Shown: positions 58,313-64,000 of the stretch, piece by piece
How positions within the stretch are numbered: the stretch's first letter is position 1
How the letters are laid out: every line of letters starts with the position of its first letter
Source of the DNA: Bifidobacterium bohemicum DSM 22767
GTDB taxonomy: Bacteria; Actinomycetota; Actinomycetes; Actinomycetales; Bifidobacteriaceae
Direction: 5' to 3'
Length of the DNA: 64,000 nt
NCBI RefSeq assembly: GCF_000741525.1
Contig: NZ_JGYP01000002.1
Coordinates: 310,001 to 374,000, forward strand
Translations under genes and position numbers: made by a program
Notes under the pieces: generated by a model
What the model was told of the DNA's origin: nothing
The model's database searches: none
What the model saw: the letters and a program-made list of their open reading frames with translations, nothing else

Positions 58313-59287
58313 TTATGCCATGAGGCCGAGAGACCGGCGGTGCTCGTCCGGGCCTTGGTAGCCCAGGCCGGCCTTGACTCGGGTCGTGTTGTACCAGCTG
58401 ATGTATTCGCCGGTCTTGTCGATGACCTCCTGGCAGGTGAGCTTCTCCCGGTGCTCGGGGTAGGTGGCCTCGGTCCTCATCCTGCCGAAGAGCCCCTCCA
58501 TCGCGCTGTTGTCCGGACTGCATCCTTTTTTGCTCATCGACCGGCGCAGCCCGGCCTGTTCCATGAGCCTTATCCAGCCGGGCCACCGGTAGTGGCAGCC
58601 CCGGTCGGAGTGCACGACCGGCCGCCAGCCGCACCGGGGCAGCGTGGCTATCGCCTTCTCCAGGGACGAGTTCGCCGGCTCCGCCGTGGGGTGCAGGCCG
58701 ATGCCGAAGGCCACGATCCGGCCGTCATGGCAGTCAGGCACGGGACTCAGATACACCTTGCCGTCGCTCGCGTTGATCCGGGTGATGTCGGTGAGCCGCT
58801 TCTGGTTCGGCGCCTGCGCATGGAAGTCGCGGTTCAGGAGGTTCCGGGGCGCGGGCGAGCACTCGCCCGGATACGAGCTGTAATGGAGACCCTTTCGTGA
58901 CGACCGGGCCTTCAGGCCATCCTGCTTCATGACCCGACGCACGACCTTCTCCGAGACTCTCACCCCGTCCCGTTTCAGCATGGCGTGTATGCGCCTGGAG
59001 CCGTACCGTTCGTTGGAATCATCGAACGCGGCACGGACCAGCGGCCGCAGCCGATTGTATTCGTCATGTTCGAGCCGCTTGTGGTGGCAGTGGTAGGAGC
59101 TCAACGCGAGCTTGAGCCTAGAGGCCAAACAGGTCGGCGAATGCGTCGGGCGCAGCCGGTCGGCCATCATCGTCTTCTCCCGGTTGGTCAGCCGCCCCGG
59201 GTCGGCGGCCGGGTCTTTTTTTACCGGATCCACCACCTCCCGCATCAGATCCAGCTCCAACCGCTGGTCGCGGACCATGCGCCTCAA
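58313..59287 (-). CDS. IS3-family transposase OrfB (DDE)
   Basis: 324 residues from the TTG at 59287, which overlaps the orfA stop (TTGA). HTH_21-type segment RYGSRRIHAMLKRDGVRVSEK, then the integrase core with catalytic residues in LTDITRINASDG (D), VVHSDRGCHYRWPG (D) and SPDNSAMEGLFGRM (E). It ends with YISWYNTTRVKAGLGYQGPD, typical for the IS150 group. Complete and apparently intact. In IS3 elements a -1 frameshift often fuses OrfA and OrfB; here a 4-base overlap gives coupling. Confidence 0.93.
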   Translation of the reverse strand: MRRMVRDQRLELDLMREVVDPVKKDPAADPGRLTNREKTMMADRLRPTHSPTCLASRLKLALSSYHCHHKRLEHDEYNRLRPLVRAAFDDSNERYGSRRIHAMLKRDGVRVSEKVVRRVMKQDGLKARSSRKGLHYSSYPGECSPAPRNLLNRDFHAQAPNQKRLTDITRINASDGKVYLSPVPDCHDGRIVAFGIGLHPTAEPANSSLEKAIATLPRCGWRPVVHSDRGCHYRWPGWIRLMEQAGLRRSMSKKGCSPDNSAMEGLFGRMRTEATYPEHREKLTCQEVIDKTGEYISWYNTTRVKAGLGYQGPDEHRRSLGLMA

Positions 59288-59661
59288 CGCGGCCGGGTCG
59301 TCGGCAGGCCGTCATCTTCGCTGTCGGTCGTCATGGCAGCGCCCTCCGTCGTCGGGCCGGCCACGGCCGGCGAACCGTACTCGTCGGCCCGCCGCTCCAC
59401 CGACGCCTTGCTCACGCCATACTCGCGCGCGGTCTCGCGCAGGCCCATGCCATTACGATACGCCACGGCCACGGCGTTCCTCACCGCCATGGGCGTCCGA
59501 GGCCTGCCCCGCCGTGGACGGAACCGCGGGTCGGCACGCACCCAGCCGGCCAGCGCGTTCGTGCCCGGACGGCCACCCAACCGTTCCACCGTCGCCCTCA
59601 GACCGACGTCCCACTCGAAATACGCGTCCACCGCGCGCCGCCGCTCGGACTCGCTATACAA
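59284..59661 (-). CDS. IS3-family OrfA (HTH protein)
   Basis: 125 residues from the TTG at 59661, with GAAAGGG upstream. SESERRRAVDAYFEWDVGL, a first helix-turn-helix, the RPRRGRPRTPMAVRNAVAVA linker, and a second HTH MGLRETAREYGVSKASVERR. Binds IS ends and supports OrfB. An identical piece of this gene recurs at 61158-61258 in the other orientation. Confidence 0.88.
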   Translation of the reverse strand: MYSESERRRAVDAYFEWDVGLRATVERLGGRPGTNALAGWVRADPRFRPRRGRPRTPMAVRNAVAVAYRNGMGLRETAREYGVSKASVERRADEYGSPAVAGPTTEGAAMTTDSEDDGLPTTRPR

Positions 59662-59701
59662 GACCAGACCCTTTCATCCAGTCTCCAACTTTCCGTCCGC
59701 A

Positions 59702-59790
59702 TCCCCGTTATATCAATAGATTACAAAAATCTGGTATGAAGTAACTTAATAGCTTTAAAAAGAATATTTAATTAGTTATTTTAAAAAGTA
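59702..59790. other. AT-rich foreign DNA between the two IS elements
   Basis: 89 bases, very AT-rich, like the DNA beyond 61570 and unlike the host. It shows that the IS256-type block sits inside the foreign island and that the island's left border lies at or near the IS3 right end. Confidence 0.6.
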
Positions 59791-61155
59791 GATAACGTCC
59801 GGTTTGTTGCGCACTTTCGGTTTTCAGCCTTGATCGCCTGCGTGCGGGTTTTCGACCGTTGGTTCGATTGTGGGTTCGAGTAGGGACATGTCCAGGTAGC
59901 GGCGTTAGGGCCAGTTTTGGGTGACGTGGCGGATTCTCCGGGTGACGAGCATGAGGGCGCTCCTGCCGTCGGGGAACTGGCCGACGACCCTTGTCCTGCG
60001 GCGTATCTCGCGGTTGAGGCGTTCGACCATGTTGTTGGTGCGGACCGGCCGCCAGTGCTCCATGGGGAATTCCGGCAGCTGGTAGGCCGTCGCCTCGCCG
60101 ATGCCCTCGCGCAGGCAGGACGCCGCCTCCTTCGGCTTTTCCGAGTCGAGCTCGGCGGCGACTGATCCCGCCTTCTCGAGCGTCCTGGCCCTGTCCTCCA
60201 TCGCGAACACGGCCTTGAGCTTGGCGGCGACGGGCTTGCGCCTCCGGCGGGGCGTCTTGGCGAGCACGTTGCGTTCGAAGTGGACCATGCACCGCTGGCG
60301 GCGCGCCCCGGGCAGCAGCTCGCCGACGGCGTGCAAGAGGCCGGGGTTCCGGTCGCCTATGGCCAGGCGCACGCCTTTCAGACCCCGTTCCAGAAGTCCG
60401 CGGATGAACGACTCCCAGCTGGCGGTGTCCTCCTTCATGCCCTCATCGACGCCGATGACCTCACGCCGCCCGTCGTCGCCCACGCCGATGGCGACCAGCA
60501 CCGACACGTTCTCGATGCTGCCGCCCCAGCTGCGTTTCAGCCAGATGCCGTCCATGAACACATACGGGAACGTCCGCTCCAGCGGCCTGTTCCGCCATTC
60601 GTCGATGTCCTTGTAGACCCTCTTCAGATCGTCGGAGAGGGTCTGGGGCGGCATCCGGTCGCCCCACAGCCGCTCGCCGACCGCGTCGACCTGACGCGTG
60701 CTGACCCCGCTGAAGTACATCTCCATGAGCGCCTCCTCGACGCTCGACTCGCGCGTCCGGTGGCGCTGGATCACCGCCGACTCGAACAAGGCGCCCTTGA
60801 GCCTGGGCACTCTGACGGTCATGCCGCCGGCCTTCACCGTCAGCCTGCGCTCGTAATGGCCGGCGAGATAGGCTTTCCTGCCGTCGGAACGCTCGTACCT
60901 GCCGGCCCCGGCGACCCGTTCGGCGTCGGCGTCGAGCATCGCGTCCAGAATCTCCTCCACCTTCCTTGACACCATCCTGTCGAGCTCCGTCTCGAACATG
61001 GCCTGGTCGACCTGTATTATCTTCTTATCGGGCATGGCACCCACCTACTTTCCAATAGGATCGTTCTTTCTTGGCGATTGAAAATCCTACACAGGAAAAA
61101 GGCGCTATGCCCCCTTCAAAGTCCAAAACCTATTTGCGCAAACTACCGGACACTA
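59791..61155. mobile_element. IS256-family insertion sequence
   Basis: Left end GATAACGTCCGG (59791-59802), then TTTGTTGCGCACTTTCGG. The other end, around 61132-61155, reads TTTGCGCAAACTACCGGACACTAC; its inverse resembles the left end (GTAGTGTCCGGTAGTTTGCGC). One transposase gene on minus. Its last 25 or so codons are cut off by a stop. An IS3 fragment follows directly on the right. Confidence 0.75.
59905..61035 (-). CDS. IS256-family transposase with premature stop
   Basis: About 376 residues from the ATG at 61035 (a GTG at 61044 adds three). Mutator-type DDE transposase: RVPRLKGALFESAVIQRHR, YVFMDGIWLKRSWGG (D), AIGDRNPGLLHAVGELLPG (D), QRCMVHFERNVLAKTPRR, and the C-terminal RTNNMVERLNREIRRRTRVV (E). 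It ends at TAA after HVTQNWP. The same frame then continues RRYLDMSLLEPTIEPTVENP to a natural stop at 59824. So one nonsense codon removes the last 26 residues. Catalytic residues are kept; activity is uncertain. Confidence 0.88.
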   Translation of the reverse strand: MPDKKIIQVDQAMFETELDRMVSRKVEEILDAMLDADAERVAGAGRYERSDGRKAYLAGHYERRLTVKAGGMTVRVPRLKGALFESAVIQRHRTRESSVEEALMEMYFSGVSTRQVDAVGERLWGDRMPPQTLSDDLKRVYKDIDEWRNRPLERTFPYVFMDGIWLKRSWGGSIENVSVLVAIGVGDDGRREVIGVDEGMKEDTASWESFIRGLLERGLKGVRLAIGDRNPGLLHAVGELLPGARRQRCMVHFERNVLAKTPRRRRKPVAAKLKAVFAMEDRARTLEKAGSVAAELDSEKPKEAASCLREGIGEATAYQLPEFPMEHWRPVRTNNMVERLNREIRRRTRVVGQFPDGRSALMLVTRRIRHVTQNWP

Positions 61156-61157
61156 CC

Positions 61158-61536
61158 CCGTCCACGGCGGGGCAGGCCTCGGACGCCCATGGCGGTGAGG
61201 AACGCCGTGGCCGTGGCGTATCGTAATGGCATGGGCCTGCGCGAGACCGCGCGCGAGATAGACGAGGCGACCGCCTACATGCTGGACGAATACCCGCCGG
61301 AGCGCTGGCGGCTGATCCGCACCAACAACATGATCGAACGGCTCAACAGGGAGATACGGCGGCGCACCCGCAAGATCGGCGCGTTCCCCGACGGCACCAG
61401 CGCCTTGATGCTCATCACGGCCAGGGTCAGGGACGTCACCCGGGACTGGGGCGACAGACGCTACCTTGACATGTCCCTGCTACAGCCCACAATCGAGGAG
61501 ACGAACGAGAACCCGCACACCGGCAGCCAAGGCTGA
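61158..61536 (+). pseudogene. Chimeric IS debris: IS3 orfA piece fused to an IS256 transposase C-terminus
   Basis: 61158-61258 is an exact copy, opposite orientation, of about 101 bases of the IS3 orfA at 59421-59521 (RRGRPRTPMAVRNAVAVAYR, GMGLRETARE). After GCGCGCGAG it switches in frame to the end of a different IS256 transposase: IDEATAYMLDEYPPERWRLI and RTNNMIERLNREIRRRTRKI, through GDRRYLDMSLLQPTIEETN to a stop at 61536. This second IS256 type differs from the 59905 copy at many residues. It has no start or catalytic half. The IS256 end CCGGACGTTATC at 61558-61569 closes the block. Confidence 0.8.
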
Positions 61537-61557
61537 AAACCGAAAGTGCGCAAAACT

Positions 61558-61569
61558 CCGGACGTTATC
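61558..61569 (+). repeat. Outer IS256 end facing the island
   Basis: CCGGACGTTATC is the exact inverse of GATAACGTCCGG at 59791-59802, so the whole 59791-61569 block is bounded by two copies of the same IS256 end in inverted orientation. Confidence 0.75.
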
Positions 61570-61646
61570 CTATATAATCAGAGAATTGAGATTAAAAATC
61601 AATCTTTTTGCCCAATCATAAAAATCATTCACAATAGACACAAGTC

Positions 61647-62427
61647 TTATATAAATTTTAAGATTATAGCACAAACTTTCACCACTATAAAAATCCAAGA
61701 AACAATAACAACAATGTAATAGCCAAAAATAACTTTACTCTGCTTAAAGATTACTTGTGGCTTGAAGAAATTTCCAAGAACTATCCGACGAAGATTATAG
61801 ATTTCCAACAACTCTTGTAATATATTAAAGCCGTCAGTAAATAAAAAGGGATATAAATTAAACACAAAAAGAATCAGATTTGTCTGAAAAACAACTCGCA
61901 GCAAGTAAGGATCAAATTTACTGCTTACAATAAAAGAAAGACCCCAAGCCAACAAAAAAATAATTAAATTTGTGGTTATTCCTGCCGCATAATAGCAAAT
62001 ACGCTGAATCTTTGTTCGTTCATATATCGTTTTATTAGATATATAAAACATAAAAAAAAATAACATATTTAATTTTACAGCCAAATATTAATCTATCTGA
62101 TCCAGTAAAAGCCGCAACTGCCATATGAGTAAATTCATGTAAGTTCATGCTCCAAAGCAACACAACAAGATATACGCTAATATTCACTAACCACATTGAC
62201 AGAATAGCGCAAATACCTATATATATTAATAATTTTACAGGCGTAATTGCAAATTCGAAAAACTTTATATCCCCATCTGATTTAATCTTGATACTTGGAA
62301 TATTCTTATTATATAAGACCGAAGGATCAGAAATCTTGCTTTTTGGAACTAAAAAGTACTCTCCATCCTCACAACGAATATAGTTATATTTATTGCTAAA
62401 TTTTCCAAATTTAATTGCCTTACTCAT
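61647..62427 (-). CDS. M50-type membrane zinc metallopeptidase, frame broken at a T9 tract
   Basis: The first frame (62427 to 62035) gives a soluble N-terminus (MSKAIKFGKFSNKYNYIRCE), two hydrophobic helices and the zinc motif LWSMNLHEFTHMAVAAF (H97, E98, H101). It ends soon after a run of nine T on the coding strand (A9 at 62052-62060 on plus). The second frame (62084 to 61647) carries SNKTIYERTKIQRICYYAAG, more helices and the third ligand motif NLYPFLFTDGFNILQ (the D of the M50 NxxPxxxxDG pattern). With eight T the parts join as VIFFMFYISNKT into one 259-residue peptidase. Its start overlaps the radical SAM stop by 4 bases (ATGA). AT content is far above host genes. Such peptidases process or export-cleave peptides in RiPP clusters (YydH-like). 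Confidence 0.75.
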
Positions 62428-63647
62428 CGTTTAACGTCACCAACCAATTGCGATACGCCTCTAAAATATCCATTACGAACAAAGGCACATTGTGTTTTCG
62501 CGGATTTACGAAAATCCCCATTCTCAATATAGTTCGCTCCAATACACATATTACAAATATCCTTAACTGGACAAGCTCGGCATCCCGGCTTCTGATTTTT
62601 TGTATTATTTTCCAATTCAACAAGAAGCTGCTTATTGGTTATTCCATTATCAATATTTCCAAGAAGGAAACTTTGTTTATTAATAAACATGAAACAGGGA
62701 TATATATCCCCATTTATATCTACAGTGATTTCATCCAAACCCGCTCCACAATAGGCATTATTGCAGAGCTTTTGAGACAAAAAATGACTAGCTTCAACTG
62801 TCTTATTATCTTGAATCTTATTACGCCGCAAAGCAAGCATTAAATCACGCTGAAACTCCAACAAAAGAATTTTTTGTTCTCTGTTAAAAGCGAACTTGCT
62901 TTTCTTCTCCGCCATTACCGGAGCAAGATGAACATATCTAATTCCTAAATCTTTAAGACTTTCGGCAATCTTTTTAGGATCCAATTCACCCTTCCCGTAA
63001 TCAGAAACCATTTGATTACTAATTGTAAATTGGACAAAAACCTCTATTCCATTCTTCCTAAATTTTTGTATATTTTTGGTAACTAGGTCATATGAACCTT
63101 TCCCATTAATCTTAAAAGTCCGGAATAAATCATGATATTTTCTAGTGCCATCTACACTGACAGTCACTAGAATATTGTGCTTTTTTAGCATAGAAATAAT
63201 AGCATTATTTGCTATTGTTCCATTGGTTACTATTGTCTTATTAGCATTCTGTAAGATTCGAGAAGATTCCATATAAGTACAAACAAACTCAATAGCTTTA
63301 GGCTCTAGAAGAGGCTCTCCACCGAAAAATTGAAGTTGCTCAATACCTTCAGGAAATTGATTCTCAAGATAATTTAAAATCTGCTCTAAACGAGCTTGCT
63401 TAATCCTGTTAATACAATCTTTCCCATACCCACCTTGTGCAGCATAACAATAGGAGCAACCTAAATTACACATGTTCGTTAACACTAATACCACTCTATG
63501 AGCATGTTTCTTTTTTGTTATTTCAGAGCGATCTTTCCATTTTTGATGAAACTCATCTTTTTTATTTCTTAGTTCATAAGGCAAATTATCTTTATAGACT
63601 CTATGATTTCTAGTATCGTAATACAGTTTGCCATCTAGATGTTCCAT
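62424..63647 (-). CDS. Radical SAM/SPASM peptide-maturase-like enzyme
   Basis: 407 residues; ribosome site GGGAGG 6 bases before the ATG. The N-terminal 50 residues are a small leader-binding-like region. The radical SAM cluster cysteines are C60, C64, C67 (CNLGCSYCYAAQGGYG), followed by the GGEPLL motif (109-114). The SPASM domain has C300, C318, C356, C359, C365, C368 and C387, a full set for two extra Fe-S clusters (CX2CX5CX2C core, RACPVKDICNMC). This pattern is seen in anaerobic sulfatase-type maturases and in RiPP enzymes that make thioether or C-C crosslinks or epimerise residues. AT-rich, with codons unlike the host. Upstream gene stops 40 bases before; the M50 gene overlaps its end. 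Substrate peptide not found in the window. Confidence 0.88.
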   Translation of the reverse strand: MEHLDGKLYYDTRNHRVYKDNLPYELRNKKDEFHQKWKDRSEITKKKHAHRVVLVLTNMCNLGCSYCYAAQGGYGKDCINRIKQARLEQILNYLENQFPEGIEQLQFFGGEPLLEPKAIEFVCTYMESSRILQNANKTIVTNGTIANNAIISMLKKHNILVTVSVDGTRKYHDLFRTFKINGKGSYDLVTKNIQKFRKNGIEVFVQFTISNQMVSDYGKGELDPKKIAESLKDLGIRYVHLAPVMAEKKSKFAFNREQKILLLEFQRDLMLALRRNKIQDNKTVEASHFLSQKLCNNAYCGAGLDEITVDINGDIYPCFMFINKQSFLLGNIDNGITNKQLLVELENNTKNQKPGCRACPVKDICNMCIGANYIENGDFRKSAKTQCAFVRNGYFRGVSQLVGDVKR

Positions 63648-63687
63648 AATTACCTCCCGATACCCGCTAAAATAATTTTATTTTTAA

Positions 63688-63999
63688 TTAACGATGTTTT
63701 TTTACAAGTTTTGAATAAAACCTCAGTTCATAGCGAAGTATCAACGCATATAAACGGCAAAATGATTTCCACTGTTTTTCAGTTGTTTTAGTAGTCTTGT
63801 ATACGCCAATAAACAAATAAGCTAATAAAACATAACAGCCATAAATCATTTTAGCTGTAGCGCACGGAATCATCAGTCCTAATTCCCGGAAAAACAGATA
63901 ATTTTCAAATCTTCCGTTTTTCTTATAGAAATCCGAATTAATTATTCCGCCAATTGCAATCTTTAAATAAAACCTACAAAGCCGCGGATCCTTAACAGG
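63688..63999 (-). CDS. 3' end of an unrecognised gene (cut by the window)
   Basis: Open from the window edge for at least 104 codons: VKDPRLCRFYLKIAIGGIIN, then SDFYKKNGRFENYLFFRELG, then a hydrophobic helix MIYGCYVLLAYLFIGVY and a basic tail rich in K, R, Y and F. The short ATG at 63873 is internal, so this is not a 61-residue peptide gene. AT-rich like the next two genes and 40 bases upstream of the radical SAM gene, so it is in the same operon. The first part faintly resembles the C-terminus of family 2 glycosyltransferases, but I do not assign it. Confidence 0.55.
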   Translation of the reverse strand, partial: PVKDPRLCRFYLKIAIGGIINSDFYKKNGRFENYLFFRELGLMIPCATAKMIYGCYVLLAYLFIGVYKTTKTTEKQWKSFCRLYALILRYELRFYSKLVKKHR

Positions 64000-64000
64000 A

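Larger units (their letters stand above)
58269..59701. mobile_element. Complete IS3-family insertion sequence
   Basis: Left end TGCGGACGGAAAGTTGGAGA (58269-58288) and its exact inverse (59682-59701) are perfect 20-base terminal repeats that begin TG and end CA. They bound overlapping orfA and orfB on the minus strand. About 1433 bases. The flanks (GGG on the left, TCC on the right) are not a direct target duplication, so the two sides did not come from one simple insertion, or the site was later rearranged. Confidence 0.9.

Noticed and set aside
62415..62843. 142-codon plus-strand ORF inside the island
   Set aside because: Antisense to the radical SAM gene, no ribosome site; the SPASM cysteines on the other strand are decisive.
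63688..63873. 61-codon ORF just upstream of the radical SAM gene as a precursor peptide
   Set aside because: Its frame stays open to the window edge for at least 104 codons, so the ATG is internal to a larger gene; no leader-core pattern or repeated cysteines.

Overview
The window is a stretch of Bifidobacterium chromosome. GC is high, and the gene orders are actinobacterial: ftsZ-sepF-yggT-divIVA-lspA-rluD-dnaE, and Lon-like PDZ protease / DUF2342 metalloprotease / UvrD-like helicase / kinase-like protein / DUF3107. Several strongly bifidobacterial proteins are present. I cannot assign a species from sequence reading alone.

Layout. From 1 to 7.2 kb: the 3' part of hrpA, an exported hemagglutinin-like protein, a GlnA2-type glutamine synthetase and an acidic protein of unknown function. 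From 7.28 to 7.62 kb: a decayed start of hisD, so a histidine operon that probably stood here has been lost. From 7.86 to 20.9 kb, mostly on the minus strand: dnaE, a DUF624 membrane protein, rluD, lspA, divIVA, yggT, sepF, ftsZ, dusB and glyQS, a replication, division and translation block. From 21.3 to 25.3 kb: an orphan LacI regulator, uppS, recO and a second DivIVA-like gene that is frameshifted. From 26 to 42.3 kb: tRNA-Val, glyA, DUF3052, the PDZ/Lon-like protease, DUF2342 protein, helicase, a large degenerate kinase, DUF3107, a PHP phosphoesterase, VKOR, dapF, murI, a patatin-like protein and a fused double CrcB/Fluc channel. From 42.7 to 58.3 kb: NADH oxidase, a frameshifted metY-like gene, a large MacB-type ABC exporter, a redox-type HxlR divergon with its likely operator boxes, tRNA-Glu, trmB, a DUF4190 protein, tRNA-Asp, tRNA-Phe, msrAB, a glycerol facilitator and a flavodoxin-like quinone reductase.

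From 58.27 kb to the end is accessory DNA. A complete IS3-family element lies directly against the quinone reductase gene. It is followed by a nest of IS256-type and chimeric IS3/IS256 debris set in very AT-rich foreign DNA. That DNA carries a radical SAM/SPASM maturase translationally coupled to an M50-type membrane metallopeptidase (split by a T9 tract), preceded by a partial unrecognised gene. This looks like one end of a horizontally acquired RiPP (modified peptide) or peptide-processing cluster. No precursor peptide or transporter is visible in the window.

Three genes carry one- or two-base indels in short repeats: the DivIVA-like gene at an (AT)3 repeat, metY at a G7 tract and the M50 gene at a T9 tract. 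They may be sequencing errors, real decay or slippage switches; reads would decide. All family assignments are by recognition of motifs and sequence character. No database search was run.
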